Shown one piece after another: positions 6,954 through 14,157 of a DNA stretch of 53,404 nucleotides (position 1 is the first letter of the stretch; the number at the start of each line of letters is the position of its first letter). Where the stretch lies: assembly GCA_016870595.1 (NCBI GenBank), contig VGBI01000008.1, forward strand, positions 1-53,404. Direction: 5' to 3'. The notes below the pieces were generated by a model. That model saw nothing but the letters and a program-made list of their open reading frames with translations. It had not been told where the DNA came from and did not search any database. The translations under genes were made by a program, and so were the position numbers. The DNA is from Actinomycetota bacterium (lineage in GTDB: Bacteria > Actinomycetota > Acidimicrobiia > IMCC26256 > PALSA-555).

Positions 6954-7175
6954 ATGCCGAGGCCCACCGCGTTCGAGCACCACCGCTACGTCGGCGACAA
7001 GCGGACCCAGCGCGTCTACGACCTCGATCTCGTCGACGTCGACGAGGACGTGGCCCGGGCGGTCGCCGACATCATGGCGGCCGAGAGCTTCCTCGCCTTC
7101 GCGCCCGACACGTTGGCCGAGGCCCGCAACCGCGGCTACCGGCCCGACCGGGCCACCCGCGCCGCCGCCGACTGA
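6954..7175 (+). CDS. Small conserved-looking hypothetical protein
   Basis: 73 residues from the ATG at 6954 ('MPRPTAFEHHRYVGDKRTQRVYDLDL'). It is rich in charged residues, with an acidic centre ('DVDEDVARAVADIMAAESF') and an Arg-rich end. No membrane segment or metal motif. The start is supported by a TAGGTT hexamer exactly 7 nt upstream. I do not recognise the family; a small cytoplasmic accessory protein is all that can be said. It lies tail to tail with the next minus-strand gene. Confidence 0.6.
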   Translation: MPRPTAFEHHRYVGDKRTQRVYDLDLVDVDEDVARAVADIMAAESFLAFAPDTLAEARNRGYRPDRATRAAAD

Positions 7176-7194
7176 CGCCGGCTGCTACGGCGGA

Positions 7195-7401
7195 TCAGCG
7201 CAGCGCCATCACCTTCGGCGCGTCCTTCACCGGGCCACCGTCATCTCGCGGTTGCGCTGCCGGTGCGTCCGGGCCGACGTCGACCGGGCGCACCCGGACC
7301 GCGTCGGGGACCCCGTCGTGGTCGAGGTCGAGGTACTCGACCATCACGGTGACCGGTCGGCCACCGGGGTCGGGGATCCGGAGCAGCTCGAACGAGTCCA
7401 T
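7195..7401 (-). CDS. Small protein with a calcium-loop (EF-hand-like) motif
   Basis: 68 residues from the ATG at 7401: 'MDSFELLRIPDPGGRPVTVMVEYLDLDHDGVPDAVRV...'. The segment DLDHDGVPDA matches the DxDxDG calcium-binding loop found in EF-hand, dockerin and thrombospondin-type repeats. The surrounding strand-like segments ('VTVMVEYLD', 'AVRVRPVDV') suggest a compact beta protein. There is no signal peptide, so any calcium binding would be cytoplasmic. The rest is a polar tail. Alone in a minus-strand pocket, with 200 bp of non-coding DNA upstream. Confidence 0.55.
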   Translation of the reverse strand: MDSFELLRIPDPGGRPVTVMVEYLDLDHDGVPDAVRVRPVDVGPDAPAAQPRDDGGPVKDAPKVMALR

Positions 7402-7428
7402 CGTGTGCCTCCGCCCGAGGACGGTCGG

Positions 7429-7448
7429 CCACGACCCCGTTGTCGTGG
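7429..7448. repeat. Inverted repeat upstream of the calcium-loop gene
   Basis: CCACGAC-CCCGTT-GTCGTGG, 7-bp perfect arms, about 28 bp upstream of the ATG at 7401. Possible operator or leader hairpin. The rest of 7402-7601 shows nothing clear. Confidence 0.4.
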
Positions 7449-7601
7449 GGCTCCGCCCTCTCCCCGCACGATGCCCGCAGGAGGTGGCCAACGGGTGCTC
7501 GGCGGATTGCCGGTGGGCGACGATCGGATGACGACACGGTGTCGGTGGGGCCACCGGTGGTTCTCTCGGACGGGCCGGACCGTGAGCCCGGTCGGGCCGG
7601 A

Positions 7602-8228
7602 TCAGCCGACGGTCGGCTCGGCGAACCCGTCGGGCAGGTCGTTGGCGGCGAAGCCGAGCCGGGCGGTGAACGCCTCGTCGGTCAGGGCCGGCTCCGACGC
7701 CAAGACGCCGGGGTCGTCGGGGAGCTCGGTGAGGTCGACCCACGAGGTGCAGCCGCCGTACCCGTCGCGGAACGGCACCGTGATCGGCTCGGCGAGTCGG
7801 TGGGCCCGGAGGGCGAGCACCCAGAGCGCGTCGCGGGCCTTCCACCGCAGGCGGGAGGCGGCGTAGGCGCCGGTCCAGACGAACTTGCCCTCGATCCGGG
7901 CCAGGTGCTCGGGGTCGGTGATCCGGGCGACGCCCACGATGTCGGCCCAGCCCTCGACCCGGATCGCGCGGTCGGGAGGAGCCTCGCGCTCGGCGTCGTC
8001 GATCCAGCGGCGGTAGGCGGGCCGCACCAGGTCGGGCGCCTGGTGCTCGATCGTCGGGTAGAGCCAGACCCGGGTGGACCGGAGCGCGAACCGCCGCCCC
8101 TCCTCACGGATCCCGCCCTTGCGCAGGTCGAGGATCTGCTCGCCGGCGAGCAGCGCCCGCACCACGACCGCCCACTCCTTGAGGGCGACCGCCCGTCCCG
8201 GGTCGGGTTCGATGGCGGGCGGGGTCAC
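7602..8228 (-). CDS. DUF1802 family protein
   Basis: I start at GTG 8228 ('VTPPAIEPDPGRAVALKEWAVVVRALLAGEQ'), giving 208 residues; the track's 436-residue form reads through the divergent gene. The segments 'KEWAVVVRALLAGEQILDLRKGGIREEG', 'FALRSTRVWLYPTIEHQ', 'GKFVWTGAYAASRL' and 'DPGVLASEPALTDEAF' match the layout of DUF1802 proteins, whose function is unknown. No membrane segment. Divergent from the alpha/beta-hydrolase-like gene, with only 28 bp between starts. Start uncertain by a few codons. Confidence 0.75.
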   Translation of the reverse strand: MTPPAIEPDPGRAVALKEWAVVVRALLAGEQILDLRKGGIREEGRRFALRSTRVWLYPTIEHQAPDLVRPAYRRWIDDAEREAPPDRAIRVEGWADIVGVARITDPEHLARIEGKFVWTGAYAASRLRWKARDALWVLALRAHRLAEPITVPFRDGYGGCTSWVDLTELPDDPGVLASEPALTDEAFTARLGFAANDLPDGFAEPTVG

Positions 8229-8256
8229 GGCGTGGAGGATACTGGCGGGTCTGGAC

Positions 8257-9000
8257 GTGTCGATCTCCTCCGACGGGCTCCGCCTCGCCGCGTACCTCGC
8301 CGCGCCGGCCGGGGCCGGGGCCGCGCCTGCGGTGGTGCTGTGCCACGGGTTCCCGACCGGGCCGCGCGGCGCGGCTGCGTCGTCGGCGACGTTCCCGGAG
8401 CTCGCCGACCGGATCGCGCGCGAGTGCGGATGGTGGGCGCTCGCCGTCAACTTCCGCGGCACCGGCGGATCGGCGGGGGACTTCTCGGTCGCCGGGTGGC
8501 TCGCCGACATCCGCGCGGCCGTGGGCTTCCTGGACCGCCGCTCCGAGACGCGGGGGGTCTGGCTCACCGGGGTCGCCGAGGGGGGGACGCTGGCGGTGAT
8601 GGCGATGGCGGCGGATCCGCGGGTCCGCGGCTGCGCGACGCTCGCGGCGCCGGTGAACCTGCGGGACTGGGGCCGTGACCCCGCCCGGCTGCTCGAGTAC
8701 GCCCGTCGGGTCGGGATGATCCGCACCCCGGGCTTCCCGGCCTCGGTGTCGGCGTGGGCGCGCAGCGTGGCCGGGGTCGATGCCGTGGCCGCAGCGGCGA
8801 AGCTGGCGCCCCGTCCACTGCTCGTCTGCGTCGGCACGGCCGACGCGGTGGTCCGGATCGACGACGCGCGGGCCTTGGTCGCGGCGGCCGGGGCCACCGG
8901 CGAGCTGCGCATCGTCGGCGGGGCGGGTCACGAGCTCCGCCACGACCCCCGGGCCGTCGCCTCCCTGCTCGGCTGGCTCGACCGCCAGGTCAGCGAGTGA
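8257..9000 (+). CDS. Alpha/beta-hydrolase-fold protein lacking the nucleophile serine
   Basis: 247 residues from GTG 8257 ('VSISSDGLRLAAYLAAP'). The fold is clear: oxyanion loop 'VVLCHGFPTGPRG', 'LAVNFRGTGGSAGDFS', the acid region 'LLVCVGTADAVV' and the histidine in 'GGAGHELRHDP'. The nucleophile elbow, normally GxSxG, reads G-V-A-E-G-G (about residues 105-110), so serine is replaced by alanine while the Asp and His remain. It is therefore probably not a classical serine hydrolase and may bind a ligand instead. The gene's 3' end overlaps the convergent glycosyltransferase by 11 bp. Confidence 0.8.
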   Translation: MSISSDGLRLAAYLAAPAGAGAAPAVVLCHGFPTGPRGAAASSATFPELADRIARECGWWALAVNFRGTGGSAGDFSVAGWLADIRAAVGFLDRRSETRGVWLTGVAEGGTLAVMAMAADPRVRGCATLAAPVNLRDWGRDPARLLEYARRVGMIRTPGFPASVSAWARSVAGVDAVAAAAKLAPRPLLVCVGTADAVVRIDDARALVAAAGATGELRIVGGAGHELRHDPRAVASLLGWLDRQVSE

Positions 9001-10120
9001 GCACGAGCGTGCGGTAGGTCGACACCAGCGCATCGGTCGTCGCCGTCCACGAGTAGCGCGCGACCTGCGCGGTACCGGCGCGGCGAAGGCGGTCGGCCGT
9101 TTCGGGATCGTCGAGGACCTGCGCCAGTGTCGTGGCGAGGTCGGGCACCGAGGTGGGGTCGGCGAAGGCCGCCGCGTCCCCGAGCACCTCGGGGAGCGCG
9201 CCGGCCACGGCTGCGACCACCGGGACCCCGGCGCGCATGGCCTCGAGCGGCGGGTGGCCGAAGCCCTCGTCGAGCGACGGGTAGGCGAGCGCGGCGGCGC
9301 CGGCGAGGAGGTCGCGGCGGTCGCCGTCGCTGACGTAGCCGAGCCGGACGACCCGGTCGCCGTGCGTCGCGGCGCGGATCGCGTCACCCAGCGCAGCGTC
9401 GCCCCACCCGGGGGCACCGGCGATCACGAGGTGGAGCCCGGGTCGGGTCGCCGCGACCCGGTCGAACGCCGCGACGAGACGGGGATAGTTCTTCCGGGGC
9501 TCGACCGTTCCCACCGCGAGGACGTACGTCGCCGCGCCCGCTCGCCGGCGTCCCCGCTCGGGGTCGCCGGCCGCGGTCTCAACGATGCCCGGATGGATGC
9601 GCACGACGCGCTCGGGCGGGCAGCCCAGCCGCGCGCGGACCGCGTCGCCGACGGTGTCGCTGAAGACCTGCACCGTTGCGCCCCGCCGGACGGCCGCGCG
9701 CAGCAGGCCTGCGTACCGGCGCGACGCCGGCGTCACGAGATCGGGCGCGGTCGCGAACACCATGTCGTGCACGGTGACGAGCGCGGCCGCGACGGTCGGC
9801 GGCACCACGAAGTTGGTGCCGTGGACGACGTCGACGGGGCCGGTCCACCGGTCGATCCGGGGGTGCCCCAGCCAGCGCCAGGCGTCGAACAGCGCCCGGG
9901 CCGGGACCCCCGTGACCCGCAGCGGGGTCCCGGCCGGGAGGGCCAGGTCGCGGGTGCCCGGTCGGGTGCGGCTCACGGCGTACGCGACCAGGCGCACGTC
10001 GGGCCGGGCGGCGAGGTGCTCGACCATCGCCGCGGTCACGTGACCCACCCCGGTCCGGGGGCCCACGAGCGGCGTGACGTCGATCGCGACGCGGATCGGT
10101 GCGGTGGGTGCGTGGGGCAC
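8990..10120 (-). CDS. Family 4 glycosyltransferase
   Basis: About 376 residues if started at GTG 10120 ('VPHAPTAPIRVAIDVTPL'). A longer form from the ATG at 10162 is possible, but its start lies upstream of the predicted minus-strand promoter. Motifs: 'DVTPLVGPRTGVGHVTAAM' (GT4 acceptor loop), 'VYAVGTVEPRKNYPRLVAAF'-type donor-domain start (here 'LAVGTVEPRKNYP'), 'LVIAGAPGWG' and 'YPSLDEGFGHPPLEAMRAG'. The last is the EGFGHPPLEAM signature of mannosyl-type GT4 enzymes (MtfB-like). Divergent from another GT4 gene through a shared promoter. Confidence 0.86.
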   Translation of the reverse strand: MPHAPTAPIRVAIDVTPLVGPRTGVGHVTAAMVEHLAARPDVRLVAYAVSRTRPGTRDLALPAGTPLRVTGVPARALFDAWRWLGHPRIDRWTGPVDVVHGTNFVVPPTVAAALVTVHDMVFATAPDLVTPASRRYAGLLRAAVRRGATVQVFSDTVGDAVRARLGCPPERVVRIHPGIVETAAGDPERGRRRAGAATYVLAVGTVEPRKNYPRLVAAFDRVAATRPGLHLVIAGAPGWGDAALGDAIRAATHGDRVVRLGYVSDGDRRDLLAGAAALAYPSLDEGFGHPPLEAMRAGVPVVAAVAGALPEVLGDAAAFADPTSVPDLATTLAQVLDDPETADRLRRAGTAQVARYSWTATTDALVSTYRTLVLTR

Positions 10121-10144
10121 CGGGTTCGTCGCGCTGATGGGTTC

Positions 10145-10151
10145 TAGGCTA
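10145..10151. promoter_or_regulatory. Symmetric bidirectional -10 element
   Basis: TAGGCTA gives TAGGCT on the plus strand (10145-10150, 10 nt before the ATG at 10161). On the minus strand it gives TAGCCT (complement of 10146-10151), about 25 nt before the GTG at 10120. The two hexamers share five base pairs, so a single symmetric site could fire both divergent glycosyltransferase genes. Confidence 0.5.
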
Positions 10152-10160
10152 CGTCGTCTC

Positions 10161-11363
10161 ATGGCGTCGCAGACCCGATCGGGCCGGCTCGCGTTCGTGC
10201 CCGTGCGCTTCGGCGACGACCTCGTCGGTGGGGCCGAGATGCTCGTGCGCGAGACCGCCGACGGGCTCGCGGCCCGGGGTTGGTCGGTCGACGTGCTCAC
10301 CGGCTGCGCCCGGGACCACTTCCGCGAGCCGCACCACTACGCGCCGGGTGTCACCGAGCGCCCGGGGGCGGCCCGGCTGGTGCGCTTCCCGAGCGTGGTG
10401 TCTTCGCACCGGGCCGATCGGGTGCTCGGGAACCGGGCCCTGGCGGCCGGTCGCCCGCTCACCGTCGCCGAGCAGTACCGCTGGTGCAACGACGACGTCC
10501 GGGTCCCGGGCCTGTTCGACCACCTCCTGGCGCACGGCCACGAGTACCGAGCCGTCGTCTTCGCCCCGTACCTCTACTGGACCACCGTGGCCGGCGTGCA
10601 GGCGGTGCCCGACCGATCGGCGCTGATCCCGTGCCTGCACGACGAGCCCACCGCCGCGCTCGACGTGGTGGCGGCCCCGTTCCGATCCGCGCGCGACGTG
10701 TGGTTCTGCACCGAGCCCGAGGCCGACCTGGCCCGTCGGCGGCATCCCGACCTCGCGCCGCACGCCGTGCTCGGCACCGGGGTCACCGAGCCGGGACCCG
10801 CGGATCCCGAACGGTTCCGGGCCCGCTTCGGGATCGACGGGCCGTTCGCCCTCTACGCGGGACGGCGCGAGGTGGGCAAGGGCTTCGATGCGCTCCTCGC
10901 CGACTTCGTGGCCGCAGTCGAACACGTGCCCGAGCCCGTCCGGCTCGTGTGCATCGGCCCGGGCCCGGCGCGCCTCCCGGAGCGGGCCCGGCGCGTGGTG
11001 GTCGACCTCGGCCAGGTCGACGCGTCCGCCCGTGACGACGCCATGGCCGCGGCCACTGCGGTGCTGCAGCCGTCGCCGTGGGAGAGCTTCTCCCGCACGA
11101 TGATGGAGGCGTGGCTCGCGGGCGCGTTCGTGATCGCGAACCGGGCCTGCGCCGTGAGCGCCTGGCACTGCGCGCGTGCCGGCGCGGGTGCCACCTACGC
11201 CGACCCGGACGACCTCGCTGCGGCGCTCCGCCGGGCCCTCGGGCCGGATGCCGCAGCAGACGGTGGGCGTGGGCGCGAGTACGTGCGGCGCGAGTACACG
11301 TGGTCCGCGGTGCTCGACCGGATCGAGGCCCGGCTCGACGCGCGCTTCCCGGTGGCGTCGTGA
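10161..11363 (+). CDS. Family 4 glycosyltransferase
   Basis: 400 residues from the ATG at 10161 ('MASQTRSGRLAFVPVRFGDDLVGGAE'). The N-domain has a VGGAE loop typical of GT4. The C-domain shows 'LYAGRREVGKGFDALLADF', 'RLVCIGPGPA' and 'LQPSPWESFSRTMMEAWLAG', where the E-x7-E region is ESFSRTMMEA. The family contains transferases that extend cell-surface glycans; no donor can be assigned. It is followed by a small gene with a 4-bp overlap. Confidence 0.83.
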   Translation: MASQTRSGRLAFVPVRFGDDLVGGAEMLVRETADGLAARGWSVDVLTGCARDHFREPHHYAPGVTERPGAARLVRFPSVVSSHRADRVLGNRALAAGRPLTVAEQYRWCNDDVRVPGLFDHLLAHGHEYRAVVFAPYLYWTTVAGVQAVPDRSALIPCLHDEPTAALDVVAAPFRSARDVWFCTEPEADLARRRHPDLAPHAVLGTGVTEPGPADPERFRARFGIDGPFALYAGRREVGKGFDALLADFVAAVEHVPEPVRLVCIGPGPARLPERARRVVVDLGQVDASARDDAMAAATAVLQPSPWESFSRTMMEAWLAGAFVIANRACAVSAWHCARAGAGATYADPDDLAAALRRALGPDAAADGGRGREYVRREYTWSAVLDRIEARLDARFPVAS

Positions 11364-11848
11364 ACCGGGTGGTGGTGGTGGTGGGTCCGTACCCGCCCGC
11401 GGCCGATCCGATCGCGACGGAGGTGCTCGACGCGGTGCGGACGCTGCGCCGCGACGGGGTGACCGTGCTCGTGGTATCGCCGCAGCCGTCGGCGGCCCCG
11501 GTGACTGCCGATCTGACGACCCGGCTCGGTGTGGCGCGCTTGGCCACTCTGCTTGTCGGGGTCGAACGGGTGGTGTGGTTCGCGCCCCCGGGTGCCCGAC
11601 CTTCGCGACGCCTGGCCAGGCTCTCGACGAGGGGATTGACACTGGAGATCCGTCCAGGTGCCGCAGCGTCTCCGCCCCGGCCCGGCCCGGGCACCCGAAT
11701 CCGCCGCCTGTGGGTGGGTGCGCCGACGTGGGTCCGCACGCGCCGTCCGCGATCCTGGGGAGCCGGTGCGCGTCCCGGTCAGCCCCCGAACGAGCGCATC
11801 AGCGGTGCGAGCCGGCGAACACCGAGACGGCCGCCGATCGGGGAATAG
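11360..11848 (+). CDS. Short glycosyltransferase-like protein, probably truncated
   Basis: 162 residues from GTG 11360, whose start overlaps the previous stop (GTGA). The first ~95 residues ('VVVVVGPYPPAADPIATEVLDAVRTLRRDGVTVLVVSPQPSAAP') look like the N-terminal Rossmann half of a glycosyltransferase-type protein. After 'VWFAPPGARPSRRLARL' the sequence turns into Arg/Pro/Gly-rich filler that resembles read-through, and it overlaps the convergent GT2 gene by 70 bp. No C-terminal donor domain exists. I read it as a gene that lost its 3' half where a lower-GC module joins; a genuine short protein is the alternative. Confidence 0.5.
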   Translation: MNRVVVVVGPYPPAADPIATEVLDAVRTLRRDGVTVLVVSPQPSAAPVTADLTTRLGVARLATLLVGVERVVWFAPPGARPSRRLARLSTRGLTLEIRPGAAASPPRPGPGTRIRRLWVGAPTWVRTRRPRSWGAGARPGQPPNERISGASRRTPRRPPIGE

Positions 11849-12528
11849 GCGACGATGCAGAAGATCGCCCGCACGCCGTCGCGCCACCCGATCTTCTTGC
11901 CCTCGTCGTAGGTGCGCCCGGAGTACGAGATCCCCACCTCGAAGATACGCAAGTTGCCCGCAGCGAGCTTGGCGGTGACCTCGGGCTCGAATCCGAAGCG
12001 GTCCTCCTCGATGGTGATGCCCTGGATCACCTCACGCCGGAACGCCTTGTAGCAGGTCTCCATGTCGGTCAGGTTCAGGTTGGTGAACATGTTGGAGACC
12101 GTGGTGAGGAACTTGTTGCCGAGGTAGTGCCAGAAGTAGAGGACCCGGTGAGGTCGCCCCGACAGGAAGCGAGATCCGAACACGACATCGGCCTTGCCGT
12201 CGAGGATCGGGGTGACGAGTTGGGAGAACTCAGCCGGGTCGTACTCGAGGTCCGCGTCCTGGACGATCACGATCGGCTGTGTGGCGTGGATGAATCCCTC
12301 GCGCAAGGCGGCGCCCTTGCCTCGGTTCCCGGGCTGGAAGATCACGCGGACCCGGGGGTCGGTGAGCGCAGCCAGGACGTCACGGCTCCCGTCGGTGGAG
12401 CCGTCGTCGACGATGACCACCTCACCGGTGAACGGCGAGGCAAGAACGGCCTCGACGACGGTGGCGATGGTCTGCCGCTCGTTGAAGCAGGGCACGACGA
12501 CCGTCAGGCATGGTGTCGGTGTACTCAC
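11779..12528 (-). CDS. GT2 glycosyltransferase, dolichyl-phosphate mannose synthase-like
   Basis: 249 residues from GTG 12528. Motifs of a GT-A family 2 enzyme: 'TVVVPCFNERQTI', 'VVIVDDGSTDGSRDVL', 'GNRGKGAALREGF', the DxD region 'IVQDADLEYDP', then 'FGSRFLSGRP', 'TDMETCYKAFRREVI' and 'EVTAKLAAGNLRIFEVGISY'. It resembles DPM1/polyprenyl-phosphate sugar synthases without a membrane tail, and probably makes a polyprenyl-phosphate-linked sugar. The DNA is visibly less GC-rich than the flanks. It lies 10 bp downstream of the flippase gene, so the two are probably one transcript. Confidence 0.87.
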   Translation of the reverse strand: MSTPTPCLTVVVPCFNERQTIATVVEAVLASPFTGEVVIVDDGSTDGSRDVLAALTDPRVRVIFQPGNRGKGAALREGFIHATQPIVIVQDADLEYDPAEFSQLVTPILDGKADVVFGSRFLSGRPHRVLYFWHYLGNKFLTTVSNMFTNLNLTDMETCYKAFRREVIQGITIEEDRFGFEPEVTAKLAAGNLRIFEVGISYSGRTYDEGKKIGWRDGVRAIFCIVAYSPIGGRLGVRRLAPLMRSFGG

Positions 12529-12538
12529 TTCGATCCCC

Positions 12539-13900
12539 TCAGATCTCGAGTTGCTCGTGCTCGATCTGCTCGACGAAGTTCACCAGGGCCTGCTCGGGGA
12601 TCCCACCCCGGATGCGCGCCACGAGGAACAGCGCCATGGCCAGCGCCGCGATGCCCGACCCGGCCACGAAGCCGAGCTCCACGCGCAGGAAGAGATCCTG
12701 GGCGGCGGCGATCGCGACGACCCAGAAGGCGATGTTGCCCACGATCCAGGCGTAGGTGGCGCGCGAGTGCCCCATCACCGCGATGAGGGCCTGGGCGAGG
12801 GTGAGGGTGAGGATGAACAGCCCACTGCCCGCTGCGAGCAGCGCGAGGTCGCGTGCTCCCAGCGTGAACTTGCTCCCGAACAGGATCTCGCCCGCGGTGG
12901 GACCGACGACGTACGCAGCGATCACGCCGAGGAGGCCGATCGCGATCACGATGCCGAGGAGCTTGCGCAGTCCGGCCCGGAACTCGTCGTGCTGGCCGGA
13001 CCCCACGAGGCCGGCCAGCTTGGGGAGGAGCGCGGCCTGGACCGCCTGGAAGAGCAGGATCGGGATGCGGGCCAGGAAGAAGCCGACGATGAAGTCGGCG
13101 GCGACGTCGCGCTGCCCGGGGTCGGCGAGCACGAGGATCCCCATGACCGGCGCGTACGAGAGCAACTGGGCGAACACCGAGCCACCGAAGAGCCAGCCCA
13201 GGTTGACCGAGAGCTCGGACCACGGTGCCTCGGGCCCCGGTTCCAGCAAGCCCCGTTGCCGCAGCAGCGCCGTGGCGCTCGCGAACACCGGTGGCAGCGC
13301 GAAGACGAGCCCGTACAGCAGGAGGTTGTCGACCCCGAACATGTACAGCAGCAGCGCGGGGACGATCCGGAACAGTCCCTCGGCGGCGAGGATCATCCCG
13401 TAGGGCCCGAAGCGACCGTTGCCCGACAGGGTGCCGCGGGTGAGGTGCTGCACGGCGTAGGTGACGAGCGCGATCAGCAGGCAGGGCAGGAGCACCGCCT
13501 TGCTGTGGAACATCACGTCGGAGAGCCCGCGCCCGGCGACCAGGTGGATGGCGACCTCGGCGAGCAGCACGAGCGCGATGAGCGCACCGCACAGCAGCGC
13601 CCCGGCCGCAGCCGCCCGGCGGACGACCGGGCCGCCCCCGACGTCCTGGGAGCGCCGGTGCGCGATGGCCCGGCCCACCTCCTGCTCGAGCGGCAGGAAG
13701 AAGCCCGGGGCGAGGACGAACGCGATCACCCAGAGTCCGTTGAGGGCGGCGTACTCCGCCTTGGGCAGCGCCCGGAACGCGAGGATCTGGAACCCGTAGG
13801 CGGTGAGCCCCGACACCACGAGGCCGAGCCCGACGGTGTAAGTGCCCTCGGGCACCGATCTGCGGGCCGCCTCGAGCAGGCGGTTGGTGCGGCTGGCCAT
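12539..13900 (-). CDS. Polysaccharide flippase (MOP/Wzx-type membrane protein)
   Basis: 453 residues from the ATG at 13900 ('MASRTNRLLEAARRSVPEGTYTVGLGL'). It has about 12-14 hydrophobic segments and the oligosaccharide-flippase N-terminus 'LGLVVSGLTAYGFQILAFRALPKAEYAAL'. Further segments ('VFALPPVFASATALL', 'ADFIVGFFLARIPILLFQAVQAALLPKLAGL') fit the MOP superfamily, which moves lipid-linked glycans across the membrane. The paired GT2 downstream supports a lipid-linked sugar pathway. The upstream ORF extension in the track is not protein-like. No obvious promoter just before the ATG. Confidence 0.84.
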   Translation of the reverse strand: MASRTNRLLEAARRSVPEGTYTVGLGLVVSGLTAYGFQILAFRALPKAEYAALNGLWVIAFVLAPGFFLPLEQEVGRAIAHRRSQDVGGGPVVRRAAAAGALLCGALIALVLLAEVAIHLVAGRGLSDVMFHSKAVLLPCLLIALVTYAVQHLTRGTLSGNGRFGPYGMILAAEGLFRIVPALLLYMFGVDNLLLYGLVFALPPVFASATALLRQRGLLEPGPEAPWSELSVNLGWLFGGSVFAQLLSYAPVMGILVLADPGQRDVAADFIVGFFLARIPILLFQAVQAALLPKLAGLVGSGQHDEFRAGLRKLLGIVIAIGLLGVIAAYVVGPTAGEILFGSKFTLGARDLALLAAGSGLFILTLTLAQALIAVMGHSRATYAWIVGNIAFWVVAIAAAQDLFLRVELGFVAGSGIAALAMALFLVARIRGGIPEQALVNFVEQIEHEQLEI

Positions 13901-13997
13901 GGACGGTAGGGACTCCGGCTCCCTGGAGGGGTGGACGGCGGCGAGCAGGCTGCGAGCAGGTGGGTTCGTCCGCCTTCCGACCATAATGGAAGCCGCC

Positions 13998-14087
13998 ATG
14001 AGCACGCGCATGCTGGTCCTGTTGGCCGCCGGCTGTGCGGTGGCCATCCTCGCCGCCTCGGCGGTGCAGATCCTCCTCGCCCGCTAG
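13998..14087 (+). CDS. 29-residue single-helix membrane peptide
   Basis: ATG to TAG encodes 'MSTRMLVLLAAGCAVAILAA' plus 'SAVQILLAR', a short N-terminus, one hydrophobic helix and a basic end. A CATAAT hexamer lies 10 nt before the ATG. It sits alone between the divergent flippase and lpd. Small membrane peptides of this kind are hard to prove by sequence; promoter and composition favour a real gene. Function unknown. Confidence 0.45.
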   Translation: MSTRMLVLLAAGCAVAILAASAVQILLAR

Positions 14088-14157
14088 GCGGCGGCCCCGG
14101 GGTCCCGGTCGCCCTGCGAGAATGATGGCGACGAGGACGACCGGGTGGACGGCGGCG

